Translations under genes and position numbers: made by a program
Notes under the pieces: model-generated
Told to the model about the DNA's origin: nothing
The model's input: only the letters and a program-made list of their open reading frames with translations
Databases searched by the model: none
NCBI GenBank assembly: GCA_964605235.1
Contig: CAZSBB010000013.1
Location: forward strand, 1-64,000
DNA from: CAZSBB01 sp964605235
GTDB lineage: Bacteria > Planctomycetota > Phycisphaerae > Phycisphaerales > Phycisphaeraceae
Direction: 5' to 3'
DNA: 64,000 bases
Shown here: positions 43,205-52,448 of the stretch, in pieces
Numbering within the stretch: position 1 is the first letter of the stretch
Layout of the letters: the number at the start of each line of letters is the position of its first letter

Positions 43205-45181
43205 TCAGTAGCTCAGTTGGAACACGCTCTTGCTCAGGAAGGTGACACCGATGCAGAACATGGAGACCAGGCCCATGCCGCAGGTGAAGCCGGCCGTCAC
43301 CACGGGGATGTACTGACGCCACTGGGCGCCGAACTTGCGTTTGAAATAGAACTGTCCGAGACACGCCCCGATGAACTGGGGCAGCACGCTGTGAGGCATG
43401 GTCTGGTTCATGCCGCGCACAAAGCCGTAGCACAGCAGGATGGGCGCGCCCAGCACCGCCAGGACGGCGTAGGCGACGGTGCCCAGCCCGAAGCCGGCGC
43501 CGATGTACCAGACATTGATCGCCTTATCGAACTGGCTGAATTCGCCCATGGTGGCGGAGTAGACCAGTGCCTGGTTTTTCGCCTGAAACTCCCAGATTTC
43601 CTGGGTGTAGGGATACGCCTGCGAGGGGATCGGCGCCAGCGACCAGATGAAGTTGGCGAAGAAAATCGAGCAGACGAGGATGAACGGCACCAGCAGGAGG
43701 TCGGTCTTCCACAGCGACCAGAACTTGGTGCCGGTGAGTTCCGCCTTGCGGTAGAACATGGTGTCTTCGCCGTAGTTGGTCAGCGGGATGGGCAGGAACC
43801 ACACCGCCAGGCCCTGATAGCCCGAGAGGATGAAGCCCACCTCGCGCGCCAAGGGGATGGTCAGCGCCTGGCCGCACATGCCTTCGAGCCGGGCGGTGAC
43901 ATAGCTGACGATCGGCGTGTACAGGAAGGCGTAGAACAGCATCACGATCATGACGCCGCGGTGCCAATCCACCAGCAGGCCGCTGACCCCGATGTACAGG
44001 GCACAGGAACAACAATAGACGGCGATGACCAGCCAGTTGGGCAGGTCGCCGCGGCCGGGCGGCGGGCCGGTGTCGGCTTCGTAGTCGACCGCACCGGGAT
44101 TCGCCGCGTGGGCCCGCTGCACCGCCTTGGCGCGGAAGTAGGCGACGATGGCGGTGTAGATGCCCACCGCGGCAATCGCCAGCGACAGCCCGATGCCGAA
44201 GGAGAAGTAGAAGTCAATGGTGTTCTTGAACAGGGTGACCACGGTGCTGTCGTTCTCACGCCAGAGCGAGAGCATGCCAGCGTCGTAGAGCAGCGGGTTG
44301 GCGACAAAGGTGATGATCAGCCCGATGAACGCCCCCACCACCGCCCACCACGGCATGACCATGCCGATCAGGAAATGGGTCAGGTCGAAGCTGAAACCCG
44401 TGGCGACCGCCGGGAGGATTTCATTGGTCTTGCTGGTCCAGTCGACAAAGGGGATCGGCAGCGGCTGCATGGTGACGCCGAAGATGGCGTTGCTGAGGAT
44501 GGGAATGCCCATGTAGATCAAGCCGAACGCCAGGCCCACCGCCCCGCCGACGGAAAACGCCTTCCAGCGCCAGCTCGATTCGTCTTCCTCTTCCGCCAGC
44601 GCGATGATGCCTTGCGCCCCCACCGGCGCCATGGGGAAGGGCAGCTTTTCATAATCGGATGCGATCTTGAACAGTCCGTAGCCGACCACCCGGCTGTCCA
44701 GGCGCGTGACCAGATTGAACAGCACGATCATGCCGATGGGCGCCAGCCATTCCTTGCTGAAAAACGAGCGGGTGGCGAGCACCTGCGGGTCGCTGGGCGC
44801 CCACCACCAGGGAATGTCGCTCTGCCAGCCGTTGGCGATCACCGACTCGCTCTGCACGAAGAACTGGCGCCAGAGCAAGCCTTCAAACGGCGCGGCAATC
44901 GCCACCGACGCCATGTAGAAGAGCACGAAAATTTCCGCGCGTTTGAGATAGCGATTGGTCCGCCGCGCCACTTCCAGAAAGAGGATCACCGTCACCCAGC
45001 GGGCGGCGCCTTCGATGCCGATGCCCGCCACCAGGTGCATGTACATCGCCCCGGGCACCATCATCAGGCCGATGAACAGGGCCCCCATCAGCGCGGTCCA
45101 GCTGAAGCCGTCCTCGAAGGTGCTCGGCGGCTTGAGCAGGTCGCGGAACTCCTGCAATTCCTTGTCGAGCTTATGCGCCAT
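43205..45181 (-). CDS. Polytopic membrane protein, OPT/DUF6785-like
   Basis: 658 residues with roughly 14 hydrophobic spans. A cytoplasmic helix precedes the first span. The motif K-L-P-F-P-M-A-P-V-G-A-Q-G (after span 5) recalls the K-L-x-F-P/Y-P motif of oligopeptide/siderophore (OPT/YSL) transporters and matches a similar E-L-A-P-F-P-L-A in the paralogue at 52449. Aromatic residues are frequent near the ends of spans. The start codon overlaps the end of the giant permease gene by 11 nt. Transport substrate unknown; comparison of structure models would test the OPT idea. Confidence 0.6.
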   Translation of the reverse strand: MAHKLDKELQEFRDLLKPPSTFEDGFSWTALMGALFIGLMMVPGAMYMHLVAGIGIEGAARWVTVILFLEVARRTNRYLKRAEIFVLFYMASVAIAAPFEGLLWRQFFVQSESVIANGWQSDIPWWWAPSDPQVLATRSFFSKEWLAPIGMIVLFNLVTRLDSRVVGYGLFKIASDYEKLPFPMAPVGAQGIIALAEEEDESSWRWKAFSVGGAVGLAFGLIYMGIPILSNAIFGVTMQPLPIPFVDWTSKTNEILPAVATGFSFDLTHFLIGMVMPWWAVVGAFIGLIITFVANPLLYDAGMLSLWRENDSTVVTLFKNTIDFYFSFGIGLSLAIAAVGIYTAIVAYFRAKAVQRAHAANPGAVDYEADTGPPPGRGDLPNWLVIAVYCCSCALYIGVSGLLVDWHRGVMIVMLFYAFLYTPIVSYVTARLEGMCGQALTIPLAREVGFILSGYQGLAVWFLPIPLTNYGEDTMFYRKAELTGTKFWSLWKTDLLLVPFILVCSIFFANFIWSLAPIPSQAYPYTQEIWEFQAKNQALVYSATMGEFSQFDKAINVWYIGAGFGLGTVAYAVLAVLGAPILLCYGFVRGMNQTMPHSVLPQFIGACLGQFYFKRKFGAQWRQYIPVVTAGFTCGMGLVSMFCIGVTFLSKSVFQLSY

Positions 45182-48100
45182 GGGTCTGCTCCGTCACCGC
45201 TGGCCCGCCGAACCGGCGCAGGGTCAGCTCCCGGTAGTGTTCCATCATTTTTTCATCAATGGTGCGCCAGAAGATGAACTGCTGCCGCAGGTCGTTGACG
45301 AACACCTTGGCGCTGCGTTGCCAGATCGCCGGCGAACCGGTCAACCGCTCCAGCCGCAGGTGCACCTGGTCGATGCCGTCGATATCACTCGGCTCGGTGC
45401 GCAGGGCGAAGGTCTGCGACACGCCCTGGTCGAACGGCTGCAGCCAAGTCCGCGCCCGCAGCACATAGCTGTCGCCCACGCGCTCCACCACCACCTCGTC
45501 GGCGGCGAACGACCCGACCGACCGTTCCTGGTGCGACAGGAAATATTCCTCCAGAAAGCTGACCACGCCCACCAGGTCGTACTCCGACACGGTGAAGGGG
45601 AAGAGAATGTCCAGCTCATCGCCCCTGGCGTCGGGCATGCGCCACCGCCGCTGAATGCCCGGATTCGCCGAGCGGGAAGCCTTGAACGCGGGATAGATGG
45701 TGGACACCATCACCGTGAGCATGACGATCAGGATCGCCACCATGGCGTTCATGGAGGAGTAGTTCATGCTCGGGGCGGTGACCCAGCCCCACAGCGCCAT
45801 CTGCTCGACGGTTTTGCCGAACACCTGGCTGAACAGGTAACCGCCCAGCCCGCCGATGACCGCATACACCGCCGCCTCGGCGAAGAACAGCACGGCGACA
45901 TGCACCGGCGCCAGCCCCAGCGCGCTGAAGGTGAAGATTTCCCGTTCGCGGTCGCTGACGCTGCTGAGCAGCGTGGTGAAGATGATCAGGCCGCCCAGCA
46001 CCAGCGGCGCCAGCAGTTTGGTGAAGCCGGCAAACGAGCTGCCGCCGGAGGCCTTTTTACCCGTGGCGCTTTTGCCGCCGACGCTCAGTTGCCGGGTGTA
46101 GAGCACGCGTTGCACTTCGCCGCCGGCGCTGACCGTCACGCGATCGCCCAGCAGGGTGGCGATGACCCCGGCGATGCGCCAGGCCGCCTCGTCGCTGTGC
46201 GGCAACAGCACCAGCGTGGTGGCCGCCTCGGCGACCTGCGTGCTGGGGCGCCACAGCAGCGCCGTGCGACTGGCGGCAAGCTGCGGGAACGCCGCCACTT
46301 CCAATTCGTTGCGCTTCTGCTCCCGGGCTTTGGCGTCCTTGGGATTCTGCAGTTGCAGCAGCCGTTCCATTTCCTCCACATCCAGCGGCACGAACCCGGC
46401 GCCCTCAATCGTCTTGATCGCCAGCAGCGCGTCGGGATCAAACACCCCGCGATATATCCAGCTTTCACCCAGAAACTGAATGGTGCTGCCCGGCTGGGGC
46501 GGGGTCGCGGCTTTCGCCGCCAGCTCCACCGGCAGGAAGATGCCGCCTTCGCGCTCGTAGCCCGCCACATCGCCCCGCAATGCCGACCGCAACGCGGGAT
46601 ATAGCGTCAGGTCGTGCGGATGCACGCTCGCCCAGCCCTGCACCCGGACCAGTTCGTCGTCCGCCAGCCGGCCCACCAGTTCGCTGGAGATCGGCGGCGT
46701 GTGCCAGCGGCGCACGTAGCTCTGAGCCTGATCGGCGAACAGCGTCCGCAGCGTGCCCACCGTCGCGGCGGACAACGCCCGCGCTCCGCTGAGCGACAAT
46801 TCAATCTGCGGCCTGGATCCCCCGCCGGGGCCGACCAGCACCCGCCGCAACCCCATTTCGCTGTTGAACGCGCCAAAGAACAGAATGGTGAACGTCAACA
46901 GCACGATGGTCAGGGCGGTCAGAAAGGTGCGCAGCGGGCGGCGGCGCATGGTCGAGATGCCCAGGGCCACGGCCGCGCCGAACGTGCCGCGCCCCGAACG
47001 GGTGCTGCGGTGGCTGGCGGTCGCCACCCCCTGGAAGCTGCGGATTTCATATTCGAACTTGGACCACATGATGTAGATCACCATCCCGCTCATGATGATG
47101 ATCACGAACGCCAGCAGCACCACGATGGGAAAGCTGGCGAACTGAAACGCGGGATGCACCGCGTAGAGGATGCCGAACACCGTCAGGAAGATGGCGATGA
47201 AGCCGGCGATCTGGCGGTACACATTGACTGAACCGAGGACCAGGCGCTCGAGGCTGAAGGCGAAGGGAATCGCCAGCAGCAGCAGGATGACCACCGCTTT
47301 GATGAGGTCGTTGGTCACCGTGCGGATGGGCATGTACGCCACCGCCGCGTAACCCATGGCTGCGTCATAAGCCGCCTGGGCGAGCGCCACCGTCGGGTCC
47401 GGCTGCTGCCGTGCGACATCCAGTTGGCGCTGGGCCTGGGCGTGCAGCAGTTCCAGATCATTCTGCAGAATGCCATGACGGCGGAGCTTGTCCAGCCGAT
47501 CCTCGTTGAGCGTCCAGATGTCCCCGGCGGCGCGCGGCGGCACCAGCAGCGCCGGCGTCTGGAACGCCACGCCGCTGCCGGTGGGTTCATCTTGATCCGC
47601 ACCGAGCATCAGCAGCCGCTCGGTCAACATTTTGAACGGGTCGGCCCTTTCCAACCACAACGCCATCAGCGGGCCCTGCAGCGCCACGTGCATGCGTTTG
47701 ATCGGCGTGTCGGCGATCCCATCGAGCAGCCTCGCCGCATCGCCCAGGCCCAGCACTTCGGCGAAAGGCGGCCAAGGCTGCAGCAAGGCGGTGCCCTGGG
47801 CGTTGAACAACGCGGGATACGCGTCGCGGCGACTGTAGAACAGCGTCGGCGCGTAGCGGGCGTCGGCCTGGTAACCGCCGGCGCGCAACTGGCTGATGCC
47901 GTTGATGCGCCCCTGCTCGTCGAAGCGCGCCGCCATCACATAGGTGTTGGTGCTCGACCAGGTGACGAAATCGAACAGGCCGTCCACCGTGGTGCGCTGC
48001 AGCCAACCCCAGTAGCGATCGCCGGCTGCGGCCTTGCTCCCCCGTATGCTGTGGCCAATCTGCACCACGGCGCCGCCGACGGGGATATCCGGTTCCACCG

Positions 48101-50195
48101 CCGCCCCGCCATAGCGATTGACCGTCGAACCCTTGTAGCGGCTTTGCGACGCTTCCCAACTCGGCTTCAAGGCGCTGAGCCAGTCCGACCGCTTCTGCAC
48201 CCGCGTGCGTTCCAGTTCCGCATGTCCAGCCAGCGCGGCTATGAACCGCGCGACCTCTGTGCCGTGGCGCGCCAATGCCGGCAGATCGCCCACCGGTTCG
48301 TTGGGCATGCCCAGCCGTTGCCGCGGGCGACCCAGATGGTTGAGTTTGAGCACATAGGTCGCCGTGGCGAGCGCTTCGACATCCGACAGATCGTCGTCAA
48401 GCGTTTCCTCCAGCAATCCCAGCGTGCCGGACCACCCCGTGACCGCCGCCTCGCGCAGCCAGCGGGTGATGCCGGGGTTGGTCACGAACGCCAGTTGCTG
48501 GCTGTCGCTCCACTGGCCCGTTTCCACGTGCCGGTAGTACAGCGGGGTGCGGGTGGCGGAGGGGGCGGTCAGGGTCCAGCGGGCGGAGGTCGCTTCCAGG
48601 TCCAGCGCCAGCGCACCCACCAGTTTGTAACTGTCCAGCGGCGCCACCGCAGCCTGGGCGGCGTGGAACAGTTCGATCTCGCGCTGCGCCTCGGCTTGCC
48701 GTTGCCGCAGGGTGGCCTGCCGCGTCGCCAGCACCTGATTGAGCAGTTCCCCGGCAGCGCCGGCAACCTTGCGGTTCTCCACTTCCTGTCGGAGCTGCGC
48801 CAAGGCCTGACGCTGCGTTTCAATCTGCTCGAGCGCGGGGGCCACTTCCTGATCAAACGCGGTTATCTGCTCGGTTGTGCCGCTGATCCGCGCCAGCAAG
48901 GTCGCCCGCCGAGCGCGCCAATCCTCAGCGGCGGAACCGCTCGGTTCGGGCTGTTCCTGCAGCCGGTCCAAGGCGCGCTGTGCGGCGACCTTCTGCTTCT
49001 CGAGTCGTTGCCGCCGCACTTTCTGGGTGTAGATTTCATCACGCAGATCGTTGTAGCGCTGTTCCAGATCGCGCAGCAGTTGCCGGCGTTCGTCACCCAC
49101 CCCCGGCGCGCCAGCGCCCGCCAGCAACGCCGCCGAGTCCTCCACCGCCGCCAGCCGCTGCGCCAGGTTCGCCAACTCCTGCTCGCGCTGACTTGCCCCC
49201 CACGCCAGGGAACCGATGCGCTGGGCGTCGCCGCCGAGGTATGCCGAGCGCGCCAACAGGAACTGCCACACGCCCGCGCCGGACTGCGCGCCGTTGTCAA
49301 AGAAGCACACCAGCACCGGGCGCGGCGCCGGCTGCCGCGCCAACTGCCGCGCCAGCGCCAACGCCAACGCCACATTGCCCGCCTTGCGTGGCTGGGGCGA
49401 CAGGTACGGCGCCGGGCCATAGCTGTCGTACTCGCAGGTCACCGCCAGCAGCGGCGTCTCACCGGCCCCGGTCGCACCCGCGGTTCCCGGCAGCAACGCA
49501 TAAATATTGCGCCCTTCCCCCTGGACCCACTGCTGCCGACAGAACAAGCGCACGGTCGCCCCCGTCAGCAGACCGGCCGCCTGCGCGTCGTCACGCTCCA
49601 GGTAGAAACGCGGAAAATCCGCAGTGATCTCCAACCAGGGCTCGCCGCGACTGGCGTCCAGATCAGCCATCGGCCCGACCAACACCACCGCCACCGCTCC
49701 CAGCGCGAAGGCCCGCTGCCAGCGATTCCCGGCGGCATAGTCCAGCACGGCGATCCAACCTCCGGCTGGACGCTGCAAGCGGGCGAAGTCGGCTTCGTCG
49801 CCTTCGTGCAGATAAATGCTCGGCCCCGCCAAACCCTCGGCCGGCGTCACCGCCAAAGCGACCCCGTTGGGACGCAGCGGCTGCAACGGCCAGCGCTGAC
49901 CGCCGGCTTCGACGTAGCACTCGTCCGGCTGCATCTGCATCTGGGTCACGGCCAAGGGCTGGACCAGCACCTGCGCGACGCCCGCCGCCCGAAGCTGCGC
50001 CAGCAGGTAGTCCCCCGCCTGACGCCCCGGAGCGGTGCCCGCCAGGCGATGCGGCGTCGCCAGCAGCGCCTGCACGTCGCGCTGCAACTGGTCGGCATCA
50101 AGCTGGGCGCCGGCGCTGGCGGTCAGCGCCAGCAACCCCAGCAACGCCAGGCAGCGCGACAACAGGTTGGCGCCAGGGGAGCGCTGCTTACGCAT
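45171..50195 (-). CDS. Giant fusion: dead M28 peptidase/PA module, coiled coil and FtsX-type ABC permease
   Basis: 1674 residues from the ATG at 50195, which has AGGAG 9 nt upstream and overlaps the ATPase stop by 8 nt; a start at 50222 is less likely. After a signal-anchor (about 15-30) residues 35-320 look like an M28 aminopeptidase with a PA-domain insertion (I-Y-L-H-E-G-D-E-A-D-F..., A-L-G-A-V-A-V-V-L-V-G). The metal sites are lost: C-E-Y-D-S for A-H-Y-D-S, K-A-G-N for D-N-A-S-G and D-N-G-A for G-E-E. A coiled coil follows at about 336-511, then an unrecognised periplasmic region to about 930. The C-terminal part has three spans, then a MacB-like first span, a periplasmic domain and three FtsX spans (about 1440-1560), and a soluble tail. 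Likely a substrate-capturing, mechanically coupled ABC permease. Confidence 0.8.
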   Translation of the reverse strand: MRKQRSPGANLLSRCLALLGLLALTASAGAQLDADQLQRDVQALLATPHRLAGTAPGRQAGDYLLAQLRAAGVAQVLVQPLAVTQMQMQPDECYVEAGGQRWPLQPLRPNGVALAVTPAEGLAGPSIYLHEGDEADFARLQRPAGGWIAVLDYAAGNRWQRAFALGAVAVVLVGPMADLDASRGEPWLEITADFPRFYLERDDAQAAGLLTGATVRLFCRQQWVQGEGRNIYALLPGTAGATGAGETPLLAVTCEYDSYGPAPYLSPQPRKAGNVALALALARQLARQPAPRPVLVCFFDNGAQSGAGVWQFLLARSAYLGGDAQRIGSLAWGASQREQELANLAQRLAAVEDSAALLAGAGAPGVGDERRQLLRDLEQRYNDLRDEIYTQKVRRQRLEKQKVAAQRALDRLQEQPEPSGSAAEDWRARRATLLARISGTTEQITAFDQEVAPALEQIETQRQALAQLRQEVENRKVAGAAGELLNQVLATRQATLRQRQAEAQREIELFHAAQAAVAPLDSYKLVGALALDLEATSARWTLTAPSATRTPLYYRHVETGQWSDSQQLAFVTNPGITRWLREAAVTGWSGTLGLLEETLDDDLSDVEALATATYVLKLNHLGRPRQRLGMPNEPVGDLPALARHGTEVARFIAALAGHAELERTRVQKRSDWLSALKPSWEASQSRYKGSTVNRYGGAAVEPDIPVGGAVVQIGHSIRGSKAAAGDRYWGWLQRTTVDGLFDFVTWSSTNTYVMAARFDEQGRINGISQLRAGGYQADARYAPTLFYSRRDAYPALFNAQGTALLQPWPPFAEVLGLGDAARLLDGIADTPIKRMHVALQGPLMALWLERADPFKMLTERLLMLGADQDEPTGSGVAFQTPALLVPPRAAGDIWTLNEDRLDKLRRHGILQNDLELLHAQAQRQLDVARQQPDPTVALAQAAYDAAMGYAAVAYMPIRTVTNDLIKAVVILLLLAIPFAFSLERLVLGSVNVYRQIAGFIAIFLTVFGILYAVHPAFQFASFPIVVLLAFVIIIMSGMVIYIMWSKFEYEIRSFQGVATASHRSTRSGRGTFGAAVALGISTMRRRPLRTFLTALTIVLLTFTILFFGAFNSEMGLRRVLVGPGGGSRPQIELSLSGARALSAATVGTLRTLFADQAQSYVRRWHTPPISSELVGRLADDELVRVQGWASVHPHDLTLYPALRSALRGDVAGYEREGGIFLPVELAAKAATPPQPGSTIQFLGESWIYRGVFDPDALLAIKTIEGAGFVPLDVEEMERLLQLQNPKDAKAREQKRNELEVAAFPQLAASRTALLWRPSTQVAEAATTLVLLPHSDEAAWRIAGVIATLLGDRVTVSAGGEVQRVLYTRQLSVGGKSATGKKASGGSSFAGFTKLLAPLVLGGLIIFTTLLSSVSDREREIFTFSALGLAPVHVAVLFFAEAAVYAVIGGLGGYLFSQVFGKTVEQMALWGWVTAPSMNYSSMNAMVAILIVMLTVMVSTIYPAFKASRSANPGIQRRWRMPDARGDELDILFPFTVSEYDLVGVVSFLEEYFLSHQERSVGSFAADEVVVERVGDSYVLRARTWLQPFDQGVSQTFALRTEPSDIDGIDQVHLRLERLTGSPAIWQRSAKVFVNDLRQQFIFWRTIDEKMMEHYRELTLRRFGGPAVTEQTHGA

Positions 50196-50943
50196 GGCCG
50201 GGCGCTCCTGTGTGAATCTCACCGAGTTGGATGTTCAAGTCTTCGCGCTTGCTGACGCGCTCGACCAGACCATCGCGAATCCAGACCACGCGATCGGAGA
50301 CGGCGAGCATGCGATGGTCATGGGTGGAGCAGATGATGGTGACGCCACGCTCCTGATTGAGCTGGACCAGCAGGTCATTGATTTCCTGGCCGGTCTTGAG
50401 GTCGAGGTTGGCGGTGGGTTCGTCGCAGAGCAGGATGGAAGGTTCATTCGCCAGGGCGCGGGCGATGGCGGTGCGTTGCTGCTGGCCGCCGGACATTTCC
50501 TTGGGGCGGTGGTCCCAGCGTTGGTCGAGGCCGACGAGTTCGAGCATGCGCATGCCGCGTTTGCGGGCTTCATCGGGGATGACGCCGGCGAAGATCATGG
50601 GGGTCATGACGTTTTCGAGACAGGTCTGCACGGTGACGAGGTTGTAGGTCTGGAAGATGTAGCCGATTTTCTTGCAGCGCAGGTACGCGAGTTCGCTGGC
50701 GTTGAGCTGGGCGACGTCGACGTCATCGATGAAGACCCGACCGGCGGTGGGCGTGTCGAGCGCGCCGATGGCGTTGAAGAAGGTGGATTTGCCTGAGCCG
50801 CTGGGGCCCATGATGGAGAGGAACTCGCCGCGGTGGATGTCGAGGTCGATGCCGCGCAGCGCTTTGGTGACGCTGTCGCCCATGACATAGTGGCGCTCCA
50901 GGGCGCGGGCGCGGATGATCACTTTGGAGGCTTGCCGGCTCAC
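50188..50943 (-). CDS. ABC ATPase, MacB/LolD type
   Basis: 251 residues from a GTG at 50943 with GGGAG about 13 nt upstream; the start is not certain. Walker A G-P-S-G-S-G-K-S, signature S-G-G-Q-Q-Q-R, Walker B L-L-C-D-E-P and H-loop T-H-D-H are intact. It shares the L-R-G-I-D-L-D-I-x-x-G-E-x-L-S-I-M-G opening with the ATPase at 42455, so the two are recent paralogues or close relatives. The permease gene lies 19 nt upstream and the giant permease overlaps its end. Confidence 0.92.
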   Translation of the reverse strand: MSRQASKVIIRARALERHYVMGDSVTKALRGIDLDIHRGEFLSIMGPSGSGKSTFFNAIGALDTPTAGRVFIDDVDVAQLNASELAYLRCKKIGYIFQTYNLVTVQTCLENVMTPMIFAGVIPDEARKRGMRMLELVGLDQRWDHRPKEMSGGQQQRTAIARALANEPSILLCDEPTANLDLKTGQEINDLLVQLNQERGVTIICSTHDHRMLAVSDRVVWIRDGLVERVSKREDLNIQLGEIHTGAPGHA

Positions 50944-50962
50944 GAGTTGTTTGCTGCTCCCT

Positions 50963-52432
50963 TCATTCGACGCGCATGGCCTCCATGGGGGGCATGCGGC
51001 TGGCGCGCCAGGCGGGATAGATCGCCGCGAGGGTCGCCAGGGTAACGCCCGTGAGCAGGCCCACACCCGCCGCTTCGAGCAGATCGAGCCAGGGCAGGGA
51101 CTGCCAGACCCAGCCGCCGTAGCTCCACGCCATGCGTCCCAGTCCCAGGAGCAGGCCGGCGACGACTCCGATCGCTGCGCCGACCAGGCCCAGGAACGCC
51201 GCTTCAAGCAGAAAGAGTACGGCAATGAAGCCATCGAGCGCGCCCAGACACTTCATGGTGGCGATTTCGCGGAAGCGTTCGAGCACGCTCATGAGCATGG
51301 CGTTGGCGATGCCGACACTGCAGACGAGCATGGAGACGACGATGAGCCAGAACACGCGCGTGCCCAGGCCGGACTGCTGCCCGTAGTTGGCGATCAGGCG
51401 AGCCTCGGTGTCGGTGACCGCCCGTTCCGTGGTCAGCCGGGAGATGGTCGACGCCAGGGCGGCGGCATCAAGCGCCAACGTGTCGGGCGGCGCCTGTTCC
51501 AGCAGCCAGGTGATGCGGGCCGGGTCGTGCGCCAGCCGCTCCAGCGCGGTGTCGAGTTCGAACACTTCGCTGTAGCGATTGCGCCACTGGGTGGCGAGTC
51601 CGGGCGTGGCGAGCAGTTCATAGAGGCGGCGCACGCGCTGGGCATGCCGGGCGCTCTGCTGGAGTTCCTGAAATTGCCCGGCGGAGAGGTGCAAGCCCTG
51701 GGCCGCCAGGAACGCCTGCAGCGCGGCGGCCTGCTCCGGCTGATCGTCGAGCCCCGTGAACCAGGCGGTCAGCGATCCGCCGTGCAGTTGCGGTTGCAGT
51801 CGCGCCAACTGTGCGCTGAGCGTGGTCGCCATCTCCTGCAGCACGGCTTGGCGTTGGGGATAGTCGGCGGCAAAGTCGGTCAGTCCCTCGGGCATCTTCA
51901 GCGTGGGAATCTGCGCCAGCGCCGCGGCGAATTCCTCCGCGCCCTGCGGCGTCGCCAGCCAGTGGAGCGCCTGCTCGTCATCGCGATTGCCCAACAGCAG
52001 CCGGCGCTGTCCCATGGGCAACTGCTGGAGCCAGACCAGGTAGCTCTCGCCGGCGGCGCTGCGTTGCTGCAGTTGCCTGACCTCGTCCCGCGACAGGTGC
52101 AACCAGGCCGCGAGCGTCTGGGCCTGCCAACTGTCGGGCTGAGCGTCCGCCAGGCGTCGGCGCAGCTGTTCGACGGTCACCGGATGCTGGAAGAGCGCTT
52201 CCAGGCGGATGAGCTGGCGCTGCTGGAGCGCCTGGGCGAAGACCTGTTCCTTGCAGGCGCGGGCGATCATGCTTTCGCCCAGCACGTTCATCAGGAAAGC
52301 GATGGCGAGGATGACGATCGCCAGCGTCAGCACGGCGCGGAACAGGCGATGCTGAATGCCGTCAGCGCAAATCTCCACCTGCTTGTGCAGGGGCAGACGC
52401 GGCTGCTCACGGATTTCCAGCATGATCGCCAT
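50963..52432 (-). CDS. FtsX/MacB-type ABC permease with large periplasmic domain
   Basis: 489 residues. One span near 33-50 is followed by a periplasmic domain of about 310 helix-rich, Gln/Leu-rich residues, then three spans near 365-385, 405-430 and 450-475. The FtsX signature is seen (M-S-V-L-E-R-F-R-E-I-A-T-M-K-C-L-G-A, and A-A-I-Y-P-A-W-R-A-S-R-M-P-P-M-E-A-M). Such permeases transmit force to the periplasm rather than moving solutes across. It pairs with the ATPase at 50188, 19 nt downstream. Confidence 0.88.
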   Translation of the reverse strand: MAIMLEIREQPRLPLHKQVEICADGIQHRLFRAVLTLAIVILAIAFLMNVLGESMIARACKEQVFAQALQQRQLIRLEALFQHPVTVEQLRRRLADAQPDSWQAQTLAAWLHLSRDEVRQLQQRSAAGESYLVWLQQLPMGQRRLLLGNRDDEQALHWLATPQGAEEFAAALAQIPTLKMPEGLTDFAADYPQRQAVLQEMATTLSAQLARLQPQLHGGSLTAWFTGLDDQPEQAAALQAFLAAQGLHLSAGQFQELQQSARHAQRVRRLYELLATPGLATQWRNRYSEVFELDTALERLAHDPARITWLLEQAPPDTLALDAAALASTISRLTTERAVTDTEARLIANYGQQSGLGTRVFWLIVVSMLVCSVGIANAMLMSVLERFREIATMKCLGALDGFIAVLFLLEAAFLGLVGAAIGVVAGLLLGLGRMAWSYGGWVWQSLPWLDLLEAAGVGLLTGVTLATLAAIYPAWRASRMPPMEAMRVE

Positions 52433-52448
52433 TGCAGGTCCGGTCCCG

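Noticed and set aside
42383..45277. Plus-strand open frame of 964 codons opposite the ABC ATPase and polytopic genes
   Set aside because: Low-complexity, charged and His-rich translation with no motif; both minus-strand genes below it are certain or well supported.
47424..50255. Plus-strand open frame of 943 codons opposite the giant permease gene
   Set aside because: It is rich in His, Gln and Arg with no domain, and is the antisense shadow expected from GC-rich codon use; the minus-strand gene has clear domains.
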